A DNA stretch of 64,000 bases from assembly GCA_037954325.1 (NCBI GenBank), contig JBBMNZ010000007.1:17930001-17994000 (forward strand), in the 5' to 3' direction. Positions 53,991 to 64,000 of the stretch are shown piece by piece. A program made the translations under genes and the position numbers. The stretch's first letter is position 1. Every line of letters begins with the position of its first letter. This stretch comes from Fistularia commersonii. Its lineage: Eukaryota; Chordata; Actinopteri; Syngnathiformes; Fistulariidae. Under the pieces are notes generated by a model, which saw only the letters and a list, made by a program, of their open reading frames with translations, made no database searches and was not told the origin of the DNA.

Positions 53991-54519
53991 AGCCCATTAG
54001 ATAATGGAACAGATAATTGTATCTGAATGTATAGATGTGATTCATTTCCTGCTGTAGCACTCACTTAATTGCTCCCAAAAGCTTGACTAATCTCTGCATT
54101 GTCAGTGTTCAGGGAAAAAAAATAGAAATTATTTTTCATGAAGAGTGCCATCTCAGCGACTTTACACAGTTTGTGTCCCGCCCACCTTTATTGGAATTTT
54201 AATCTCTATAATGCAGGACAAATTTGAGGGACATCATAAAAACAAGATTGCTGTCATGAAAACAGGTTTATATCGGACACCGAATCAGTCTAATATTGAG
54301 AAGCTTCTATATGTGGATGTGTCTAAAACAAGAGTTCAGTGAATGGACAGTTGTGTGACCCCCAACTCAAGATCCATCACTAATCTGTTTTTTATCAAGA
54401 AATGCTACGTTTATTTTGATCTCAGGGATGAGCTTTGAATTTAGATAATCTGTTTTTCCAGCTTTATATAATTAGCGGACATAAAGATATATATAATTAG
54501 TAGTACCTGGTTTAAAAAT
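53991..54519. other. no gene or repeat recognised
   Basis: AT-rich spacer with no motif-bearing open frame. Confidence 0.4.
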
Positions 54520-54822
54520 AAAAAGCAAAGAACATTAACTTTTTGACATGCAACAAAAACAACTGTGAGGAAAAAGAAATAAATTAAGATGATTTGGAAT
54601 AAATTATGTGGAATAAATTAGCTGAAAATCTTAAAGATTTTGTCTGAAATCATAAATAAATATACCTGAAAACTATCCAGTCAAGGAACAACAACTGCAA
54701 GACATTACCCCATTTAAAAATCAACAGAAAATCAGGACACAAAATCCGCTTCCACTCACAGTGAATACAACAAAAAGAGAAATTAACTTTTTCAATGAGA
54801 AGGGATTTACTGTGATGCTGCA
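54520..54822. repeat. unnamed dispersed repeat, copy 2
   Basis: This is the second copy of the repeat at 46457-46776, in direct orientation. It shares the same ordered blocks, with a small internal repetition (GGAATAAATTATGTGGAATA) not present in the first copy. Confidence 0.8.
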
Positions 54823-57800
54823 TGTCAGTTAAGTTTTTTTATTCTTTATCAATTTATTTCTTTATTTAGTCTTTACCTGGACGCAATCCACTGCAGACTC
54901 TACACCTTACCCAGGGCCCAAGCCTAAAATACACATCCACATTTTATGTATGTAAGGTTACATCAGGTCCCTGATGATGTTTACAGTAAAAATAGAAATG
55001 AAGGGAGGTTCTAAAATACATCTTTGTGGAACACCGTTATTCAGAGAACAATTGTGTCTTGATCATTTTTAGTGAATGTTTTGGTGATTTTACAGTCAAT
55101 TTTATAATACAATTATTAAATACAATTGATACTTGTTTCATTATAAAATATAATTATTATAATTCGAAGATTTCTTAAATGTAATCCCTGACATTTTAAT
55201 GTGAGTTGTGTAATTTTGGAATATAGTTTGAGGATTTTAATTCACTTTTGGCCAGTTTTTCATTTTCTTCTCTTTCAGTTATCAATATACAAAGAGAACA
55301 TTGGGTTCCCTTTCTCATCTTTTTTCATCTAATTATTGATCCAGGAGTATTCTTGCTTGGTAAAAACTAACATCTCCACTTAATGGAAAAATACTTAATA
55401 ACTGATCAAAAGAGCTGTGTAATAATTTCTTCATATCATCCAACTAAAATCAGTTTGCAATTAAATTGTATGTATCACATGCAACCTCTTCTTTCTTTTT
55501 TTTGCCATCTCTCATTTCTAATGTTATAAGAACCAAAATGTTATAATGAGCCTTGAAATAGCAACAATAAATGTTCTAAAATATACTCTAAAAGCTGTTG
55601 GATATCAACGGAAATATATAAAATATTTAAACTGTCCGGAAGTGATACCAAACATATGATTAAAATAAGACAAATAAGACATTTTTGTGTGGTTGAAAGA
55701 CTTTCTGTAATATTGGGGTACCCACTTCCCCAAACCATCACCACTAACACCACCACAATGAGTAACACCTGCCCTCAATACCTTTTAAATCATTTAGTGA
55801 TGTTTTTCAAACCCTGACAGTACAAGACCAATACATTCTTGCTGCAGTGTGAATGATGAGTTTATTCTGCCTTGAGGAAAAGAAAAAAAAAAAATCAAAA
55901 ACAAAGGAAACTTGTAATAACCTTGTCCCAGGAAACAGCTCCTGTCAAAATGGTGCGGTTGACAGATGGTAAATGGCTTGCTTCTCTTCATTTTATCAGC
56001 TTTCGGATCACACGGAGCAGAAGTACAAAAACTAAGGATTGCACACAAAGTCAATGACATGTATTTTCTTTATCTGCCTGTGTTTAATTTATATATTTTT
56101 CCTGGACAAATCTATAATTATGAAAAATCGAACTTGGGGAATAACTGTCCCCTGCTTTGAGCGCTATTGCCAATTTCTTGTTTTGGCGCATTTTTCCAGG
56201 TTTTGTTAGGATCAGTGATTTAATCTCTTACAGTATATAAGTACTACATCCTCATGGAAAGGAAAGGAATGGAAAAGAAATTGCCGCCGACTCCTGATGT
56301 GTCACCATCATTTCTGTCTGCTCCAGTTCACGCCTCTCCAAATAGCCAGCAGTGGGTCGCAGCCTAAATTGCTAAAACACACTTCCTCTCCAAAATGGCT
56401 CTCAGTCACAGAAAGTTCCAGCAAAGAGTTTCAAACTCATTCTGAGGCAGGAAGCTTTAGCTGCAGGAGTCATAAGAGCCCTGGCCTTCAATACCGACAT
56501 ATTAAGGGGGTAATTCAATGAAAACTGTTTAAAGAGGAAAGAAAATAACAAACCTGCTTATGAAAGCTGCTTACTACACAACATGTTGAATGAGCATACA
56601 AACAATTACCTTAATAAACATTTTATAACAGCTATTATAGGCTGTAAACACCAACAGGGGAAAATCAATTTAATGTAAACAAACACTTGACTTCATCCTG
56701 GGCAGTCATCTTATCACATTTATGTGATTTATTGTCACTGTTTCAGGGGGCTTCGTCGAATCACATTTTTGTTTTTTTACTGCCCTTCTTTCTCTTAAAT
56801 CGTGTGATTTACCCAGCAGTGATTTCAACGTCTGCTTCAGAAACAACTAGTTTGATCCTTTGACTTTTGTGTTATTTTGACTCTCGACTTTGTATTTCTT
56901 TATTCATTTCGCATCTTCTTCTTTTCGATGTTCTCGCTTTTCTATTTTCCGTTTTAAAGTGTTTTGGTTCTGTTGTTGTTTTCCTGTCTACTGTGAAGAA
57001 CTATCCCCAGACTTTTTTGTTCTGCATCGATCAGAGTTCAATTCTTTTCTCTATTTTAATCTTTTGTGTGTTCCGTGGGTATTTTGTTGGCTGCGACATT
57101 CAGGGTTTCAGTTTTTACCTTCAGCTCATTTCCTACTTTTTTAAATTAACGTTCTTTTGATATTTTATTTTACCGGGGCTGTTAGATATCTTGTCTTTTA
57201 CATCCTGGTTTCGTTTCTCCTTTCTTCGTTTGTGTCTTTTTCAGATAATCTGCCCTGGTTGGCTCAATTCCGCTCCTTATTTTGTTTCATCTAATCACCT
57301 TGCTTCCAGCTCTCGTGCAACCACCTTTTCTCTTAATGGCGTGTGTGGAGTTTGTAGTTGTCCTTGTCCAGCTGTCTCTTGTTGTCTGTCCTGTTTCAGA
57401 TCATCGTTCTGAATTATTTCCTGCTTCCTGAGGGCTATTTTTGGCTGCAGCCTCTTGTAACCTGCTCCAGAAACTTTTTGGAAATTATTTCCCATTAAAT
57501 CTTGGGTTTCTCAGTTCCTCATCTGTTCTAATGAGCTGTGTTTGCATATTCAACCCAACCTCAAGATTTTTTCTCTTCCAAGCGTTAAAATCAAAACAGC
57601 TGATCAAGCGCAAGGTGTGTGAGCTCGCGCACGAACGTGACTTTGAGTCTGTGTTTTTTCCCATGCATACTTATGACAGCAAGCATGCATAAATGAATTT
57701 ATATCTCAGCCCGCTCCATTGACTTCGGCCTCATCCATAATTAAACCCATATAAATCAGGCTGTCAATCACAGCCATAACAAAAAGGACTGAGTGATGTT

Positions 57801-59880
57801 TTAATGACCGTTGGGGCTATTTCAGGGTCAAGGCGACAGGTATGAACCCCCATAACTCACCCAACAATTACAATTACTTCCACTTTGTCCTCAACCGAGC
57901 CCTTTTTTTTTTAAATTTCATCTCAGTTTCCTCGTCTTCTTGATGGTGTATTTTTAGAAGTACAATAAATCATTTTATTTTTGAGCGGAGGAAATGTGAT
58001 CATAGAAGTGGAAATGAAGGCACACCAGCATATAGTCATGTAATGATGACCCGATTTTTTTTTTTTTTTTGAAATTGCCAATACATTTTCATGCAGTCAT
58101 TTAATTTGTTGATGGAAAAAAAGCAAAATCTGTGAAAGAGGTCACTATATTCCTATGGGTGAAACTAAGATATCATGTTTATCCGGGATAAAAACAACAG
58201 ATACATAAACATCACAAAGACTTGCATTGCAGCATATAAATGCAGTTTTGTCAGTCACTTATGAAACAGTCTGCTTCCAAATTTTGATTATCTGAATGAG
58301 GATGAACAAAAGATACAACATAGTATAAAAACATTTTATAGCGACATTCCACAAGGAAAGGAAATTAGAGGGGGAATATTCCGCCATTTTTGGTGCAAAT
58401 ATAATTAAGAGATTCATGAGATATACAGTAGATGACTGTCAGTGCTATTCACATCCTGTATACAGAAACAAAGGGAATGTATGTCCAGCAATACTACTTT
58501 AACTTGTCTCCTTCATTACACTGTAGAATTCCGAAGCATTTTGTGGACAATTGCTCACTTGTTTGATTTGATTTATGGCATTATACTGCATTTCATGTTC
58601 ATGTGTTTCACTGCGTGCAGTGTACCTCCCTCCCCCAACCATTTTCACTGACACTCCTCCTGTTGTTCATTTTATGTCATCAGTGTTTCAGTTCTGTCTT
58701 TAGCATCTCGAGTTCTGTTGATCCCTCCACTTGTTCTATACTTTCTCTTTGGGTCTTGGTCATTTTGAAACTTGCCAGAATAAGAAGTTTCTCGCTGAAA
58801 ATGGCCTTTTGCCCTTTAAGAATGGAATAAATCATGTTTAATTACATCCCATCATTCAATTTGTCAAGATTTAAATTGCTTGGCACTAAATACTCACATC
58901 CCATTTTGCGTGGCTCCACCATCCCGAGCTGCAGGTGTGAAACGTGACCAAAACAAAAATATTTCTCCATCTGCGGCAGCGTAAGAAAAGTAACACACTG
59001 TGTTCCTTGGCATTTCACGAAGCGACTGTAAGTGGGTCAATGTTTGAACGTCGCAGGACCATGTAAAAATAGCTTCGGGGAGAGATGAGTGGCTCCGAGC
59101 ATATCTGAGAAACTGCATCCATCCTTTTCCAGATAGAGGAGCTGTAACTCATGTAAGTGCGTCACTGTGAGTAATGAAACAATGCAGGGAATGAACACAG
59201 CAGCTGACAAGGTGTGAAACAGCTGGGCTGTATGCTGTGCATTTGTATCTGCAGGAACTGATGAACCCACCTGACGCCTCCACCTTCATAGCCTCATCCA
59301 ACATTCAGCATGGACACATTTATTCATTATCAACATATACAGAATTTGAATTTATTGCTAAATATGAATTTTCATTTACAGTGTTAATTCTTTTATTGGG
59401 TATTTTTACAATAATACATATTGCCTTTGTATACTTTTCCCTGCACACGGTTTATATAGTTGGGATATCCTGCAGGTATAGAGAACTTGATATTTGTAGA
59501 AATGTCTATCCAGTCAGTGGAAAAAGTGTGAATCATTTCCTAACCGGATGCTATTAGTGTCTCTTCGACTTTTGCAGTAATTTTAATGCAAGACTCACCC
59601 CTTGTGGCGAAGAATGGAATTACAGATCCTTGTTTCTCATTCAGCTTCATGAAATTCAATTAGAACTACAAGCAGAACCACTTTTTGCCTTATCGGACAT
59701 GTATTTTCAAATATATGCGGTGCCTATACAAATACATTAATAAAGTCATACAGATACTACATAAGAAACCTTTTTAACATACCAAAGCCACTCTCTTAGG
59801 TAAAATGACTGTCAGCTATTGTTTTTTATCCAGCATTTTTCTTCATTTTTCATAATATCTCAATTTTTTTATCATTCCTT
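54823..59880. other. intergenic stretch, no gene recognised
   Basis: AT-rich DNA. The T-rich plus strand at 56860-57420 gives several long Phe/Ser/Leu frames that reflect composition, not coding. No splice-bounded segment resembling a known protein was seen on either strand. Confidence 0.5.
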
Positions 59881-59929
59881 AACAGTCATTTTATAATCTG
59901 TATCAGTAACAACTACCTTGATGGGTTTC

Positions 59930-60950
59930 AACCTTGTCGTTGTGAGGAGGCTTGTGCGTTCTTATGATCACGAGAGTGTTATCTTTCGAAGCTTGCTTCT
60001 CGCAGGGTTGCCCGAGGCAAGCTGGTCGCTGAAGGACCAGGCCGGATGCCTTTGAGATGGTAGCCCCATTATCCTGTGGAGTAATGACAACCATGTCGAT
60101 GCCAACCGAATTAGCCTCCTCCAGAAACAGGTCATTGCACCATACTTCCTCACATTGCCATCACTTTTGCTCACAACGCCACCAATGGCAATGGTAATCA
60201 CTTGCTACTCCTCTGACAATCCCACAACCTTGGTATCACTGACACTTAAAATTACAGAGTGACCGCACCTGCCACTGCGCATTGTATGGACCGGACTGAA
60301 GAACCCAGAAGGCAATCGACCACATCATTACGTTTCATAGGACTGGCAGTCCTCCATCACGGCCGGGTCTTGCAGCACAGTTACATGGACCACCACATGC
60401 TGGTCACTCAGCTCAGGCTTGGATTTTGAGCTGTCCCATCCATCAGGTACCAGCCACACCTTTTCTCCTCTAGGCTTCACAACACCAACATAGGTCCCAC
60501 ACCTACCAGATCTCCATTAACAATGACCCCAGCACCCTGGCTGAAGACAACATCAAGCTAAAGGTCAAACAGTCTTGGAATCTTGGAGAGATAAAGACAT
60601 CCTCCCAAAACAGCCGTGGATCTCACAGCTGACACTTGTCATCAGTGACAAATGCTGAGAGGCCAGTCTCAGTGGTGACATGACCAAGTTCGAGTGGCTG
60701 ACTGTCGCACATGACCCCCCCCCCCCAACTCTACCCATGACGGATAGAGTTTCTGGGAAAGAACTTGAGTGCAGCACAGACCTCATCAATGACCTCAAAA
60801 AGGTCTTCAACACAACCCACCAAGCCCGCGGTGGATGTTACATCAACCCCGTCCTTGTAAAGGATGACAACAGAAACGTCATCACCACAGAAATATTTGC
60901 CATCACCATGGGGATGTTGAAAAATAGCAGGGACTTCATGGTTCAGTGAC
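59930..60950. pseudogene. eroded coding-like sequence, probably mobile-element derived
   Basis: The minus strand has stop-free pieces such as GTYVGVVKPRGEKVWLVPDG (60501-60331) and IDMVVITPQDNGATISKASG (60090-60020), joined only by frameshifts. The plus strand has a 90-codon frame (60680-60949) that runs up to LINE-like sequence with WMAEQLPRDWTNGNIFPLWK (about 60974-61033). I do not recognise the minus-strand protein. A poly-C run lies at 60715-60726. Confidence 0.45.
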
Positions 60951-60969
60951 TTGCTCACATCATTGACCA

Positions 60970-61800
60970 CATGTGGATGGCAGAGCAGCTTCCCAGAGAC
61001 TGGACCAATGGCAACATATTTCCCCTCTGGAAACAGAAAGGCGACTAGCTAATCAGCCACCACAGATGCTTTATTCTGCTCTCAATACTGCCCAAACTGT
61101 TCACCAGGATCCAGAAGGAATTGTCGAGTCCTGCCACTTTGTGGGAACAATCATCTCCCAGGACCTCAAGTGGGAGCTGAACATCAGCTCCCTCACAAGC
61201 AACGTACAGCAGAGAATGTTCCTCCTGAGGCAGTTAAAGAAGTTTAACTTGGCAAAGACGATGGTGGTGCACTACTACAACTCCATCATCAAGCTCATTT
61301 TCACCATCACCGTCTGGTATGGCACCGCCAAACACAAGGGCCGATTGCATCGTATCATATGCTATGCAGTGTGATTGGCTGCAATATACCTTGCCACATC
61401 TACAGGACCTGTACACCTCCATGACCCACAGGCATGTAGGCAAGATCCTGGGCTACCCCTCTCACCCAGAACATAGACTCTTCGAAGCACTCCCCTTTAG
61501 CAAGAGGTTGCGGTCCATTGAGACCAAAACTACCCGCCAGAAAAACAGTTTCTTCCCATCAGCAGCCTGCGTCATCAATAAGGTCTCGGTCCCCCACTGA
61601 TACTGTCCCAACCCCTCTATTGCACTACATTGCACTGCTTTGCACAACTTGCCATTTTGCACAACCAACCATGATCACCCCGACCTCACTTTATTTTTCA
61701 CTTATTTAATGCCTGTTACATGTTGTCTGTGCAGCACTGTTAACCATAATCAAATTCCTTGTAGTTGTAAATTTACATGGCAAAAGGAAGCAGTTCTGAT
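60970..61800 (+). mobile_element. L2/Rex-like LINE remnant, ORF2 C-terminus and 3'UTR
   Basis: An RT-entry segment (NGNIFPLWKQKGD) is followed, after an apparent internal deletion, by the C-terminal part: SCHFVGTIISQDLKWELNIS, QQRMFLLRQLKKFNLAKTMV and, in another frame, LPHLQDLYTSMTHRHVGKIL and TRQKNSFFPSAACVINK. A stop (61588-61590) is followed by TGCACTACATTGCACTGC, typical of the 3'UTR of such elements. The palm with FADD is missing. Inactive. Confidence 0.85.
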
Positions 61801-61859
61801 TTTGATCCTCCAAAGCCGTGGCCAGTGGCTTCGTAACCAACCATAGAGCGCATCTCCTC

Positions 61860-62200
61860 TACTCCTTGCCTTTAAAAAGGTAAGGGCGTTCCAGGAGAAT
61901 CAATATCTCCTCATTGCCTTTACGGGCCTCAGATATGGTAGACCGCACCACCCTCTGGAACAGCCCTAGGTGTATCAGAGTCCTCCCGTAGATAATTGAA
62001 TGTTCCAACAACTAATAAATAACCCAGAGTGCTGGATGGGAAAGGCTCCGACTGTTTCCGAATCAACGGCGGGCTCAGTAAGGGTTGCATGGCCACCAGA
62101 CTGATTCAACTGCACCATTATTCATCGTCCAGGTTTCAAGGAGTCAAGGATTTTTACTGTCATTCCATTCTGAGAGAATTGAATGAAATTTGTTTCCTTA
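61860..62200. repeat. LINE-tail-like scrap
   Basis: CAAGGAGTCAAGGATTTTTA followed by CTGTCATTCC (62137-62166) resembles the 3' end of a fish non-LTR element on the plus strand. The upstream part is unassigned. Confidence 0.4.
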
Positions 62201-62334
62201 ATTCTGGTAGACAGTACAGTCTGGTAGAGAGCAGCAGTGTTACAAGATATAATAAGATATGCAGAGTAGATGTATAATAATGAAAAAAATTAAAAAGAAT
62301 ATAACAAAGCTCTATGAACAGATATACAGCAAAT

Positions 62335-63320
62335 AAGAACAACTTTATTAATCCCGAAGGAAATTGTTGAAAAATTCAAAATGAGCATAGTTGATAAATA
62401 GCATTGGCATGATATGGTTCTTTGTACATACAAGTGTTTCAGGTGATGTGGAAAATTACATGAGATTGTTAGTTCTGTTGATCAGTCTATGGAGTAGCAC
62501 CACTGTTTGGCAGTCTGTTGATCTCAGTCTCAGCAGGTCCTGCTCCCGATGTTCTACAGCCTCTTCCCTGAAGAAAGGGGCACAAAAAATGAATGTGCAT
62601 TGTGGGTGGGTCCTTCATAATGTTGTTGGCCCTCTTTCTGCATCTGGTGGTGGTGATGTCCGTGGTGGTGGGAAAGCTGGTCACAACAATCCTCTGTGCA
62701 GCTTCAGCCACCATTTGGAGAGCCTCTTCTCTGCCACAGAAGAGCTGAAGTGCCACACGAGGATGTAGGAGCGGCGGACACTCTCCACCACATATCTATA
62801 GAATGAAGTCAGGAGTTAGCCTCCAAGTCCATCCCTCCTCAGTCTCCTGAGGAAGTACAGGCACTGGTGAGCCCCCCTGACCAGGTAGGAAGTGTGGTTA
62901 CTGGTGGGGTCCTCTCTGTGGTGAACACCCAGGCACCTGCAGCTGGAGACGACTTCAAAGGCTGTTTCACCAATGTGCATAAAAAGGTGTTGATGACTCC
63001 CTTTCCTGAAGTCCACAATATTCTCCTTTTTTTCCCTCACGTTGATGCCGATTGTTTTCCCTGCACCAGGTGTTCCACCACCCCTCAGCATTCAGACTCA
63101 TCATTGTTCGTGATCCATCTCACCACTGATGTGTCATCCGCAAACTTCACTATGTGACAGTTCGAGTTCTTTGGAGACCAGTCATATGTCAGCAGGGTGA
63201 ACAGGAGGGGGCTCAGTACACAGCCCCGAGGAGAATTAGTGCTGAGGGTGACAAGGGAGGAGAAGATGCTGTGGACACTGACAGCTTGCAGTCTGTTTGT
63301 CGGGAAGCCCGGCACCAGGG
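62335..63320 (-). mobile_element. L2/Rex-like LINE remnant, minus strand
   Basis: Reading down the minus strand, frame 63315-63085 contains SPRGCVLSPLLFTLLTYDWS and HIVKFADDTSVVRWITNNDE. FADD (63144-63133) is intact. Then frame 63091-62816 contains KENIVDFRKGSHQHLFMHIG and QCLYFLRRLRRDGLGG. The C-terminal segment continues to about 62400, and the element ends with the characteristic CAATTTCCTTCGGGATTAAT tail (62372-62335 reversed). Frameshifts split the ORF and the 5' half is missing. It is tail-to-tail with the plus-strand remnant at 60970-61800. Confidence 0.88.
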
Positions 63321-64000
63321 TTGCGAAAAGGTTCTATACTTCTATCTGGTCAACCTTGAGTACACGGACAACACAACCCCATTCAACTCCTCCCTCCAAT
63401 ATCTTAGTAATGCATTTGCCACATATCATATGGAAAGTGAACTGTTGCACTCTAGATCAGCTGGAAGGAGGCCAAACTTATGTATGTTAGTGATGGACCA
63501 GACCTTTTCTCCTAGCATGTTTGACTGTAGATGTAGTCTTGCAGTTGCAGCTATGAAGTCTCTCTGGCAGCCCTTACAGCACCACCATTCTGTTTCCTGC
63601 AAGACGAAGCAACATATTATCATGCACCAGTTCTCTTCTCCTGTAAGGAGCTGAATCCTGCACCCTGAACAACAACCTGGCCAAGAGAATCAATGAGTTC
63701 AACAGATCTCTCAGGGGTACCAAGTACATCAAATGGCCCCTCCACGTCCCAATGCTGATATATGAGAACACCCCCATCAGTTTCCTGTATCTCAGCTCGC
63801 CGCCCAGTGTTGCATCTCAAGGGTCAGCCATGGCCTTCGACTCCTGCCCTATTCTTGTCCAGGCAAAGAGCAAACATCTAGAAAAGACCCACATGCCAAA
63901 CCCCAGACCAGATGGCTGGACATTATCACGGGGGACTAACAACATCTGGGAATCAACTTTGGGGTCACAGAAGAGCTGGCCCAAGAACCCTGCTATTGCC
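63321..64000. other. right edge: unassigned, probably retroelement-derived
   Basis: A plus-strand frame is open from 63647 to the window end without a stop (about 118 codons; LNNNLAKRINEFNRSLRG near its start). No family is recognised. Given the LINE cluster immediately to the left, a further retroelement piece is likelier than a host gene. Confidence 0.3.

Noticed and set aside
56867..57160. Hydrophobic open frames that look like membrane proteins
   Set aside because: The T-rich plus strand makes Phe/Leu/Ser frames by composition. Several frames overlap at once, which argues against coding.
63085..63315. Minus-strand frame with FADD considered as a host polymerase or telomerase gene
   Set aside because: The surrounding motifs and the 3' tail match L2/Rex-like LINEs and the frame is broken.

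Overview
The window looks like a piece of a ray-finned fish (teleost) chromosome. The genes are split by introns with GT-AG junctions. Introns and intergenic DNA are AT-rich and carry many long (CA/TG)n tracts, with Tc1-like and hAT-like DNA transposons and several eroded non-LTR retrotransposons. No bacterial, plasmid or viral gene organisation and no CRISPR array was seen.

Two vertebrate genes are supported. On the + strand, five coding exons between 10628 and 26634 encode about 239 residues of a short RIM-family active-zone protein. They match RIMS4 (RIM4-gamma) best and contain the C2B domain. Every junction joins in frame. The first coding exon is not visible and probably lies left of the window. 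On the - strand, two exons (44175-43531 and 41240-40803) encode a complete 360-residue ABRA/STARS protein, an actin-binding Rho-activating protein of striated muscle, with its C-terminal costars domain. The two genes converge tail to tail, about 14 kb apart. They show no direct functional link: one is presynaptic and one is muscle cytoskeletal.

Layout: 1-10.6 kb is the 5' flank or intron 1 of rims4. 10.6-26.6 kb holds rims4 exons, with introns rich in microsatellites, SINE/LINE scraps and a Tc1 remnant. 26.6-40.1 kb is intergenic, with a nearly complete but frameshifted Tc1 element (30684-32261) and a minus-strand LINE (35.5-36.7 kb). A 475-bp hAT-type element with a perfect 8-bp target duplication lies just downstream of abra. 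40.8-44.5 kb is abra and its proximal promoter. 44.5-64 kb has no recognised host gene and contains a SINE, a minus-strand LINE (48.1-49.9 kb), a plus-strand LINE (53.1-53.9 kb), two copies of an unnamed dispersed repeat, and a dense LINE graveyard from 59.9 kb to the right edge.

No wholly new system was found. The most interesting signals are splice-architecture features of rims4. Exon 2 has a (TG)n tract in place of a normal polypyrimidine tract. Exon 5 sits between a (TG)n and a (CA)n tract that could pair in the pre-mRNA. Other points are the rims4-abra linkage, which recalls the RIMS2-ABRA linkage on human chromosome 8, and the unnamed repeat family at 46.5 and 54.5 kb.
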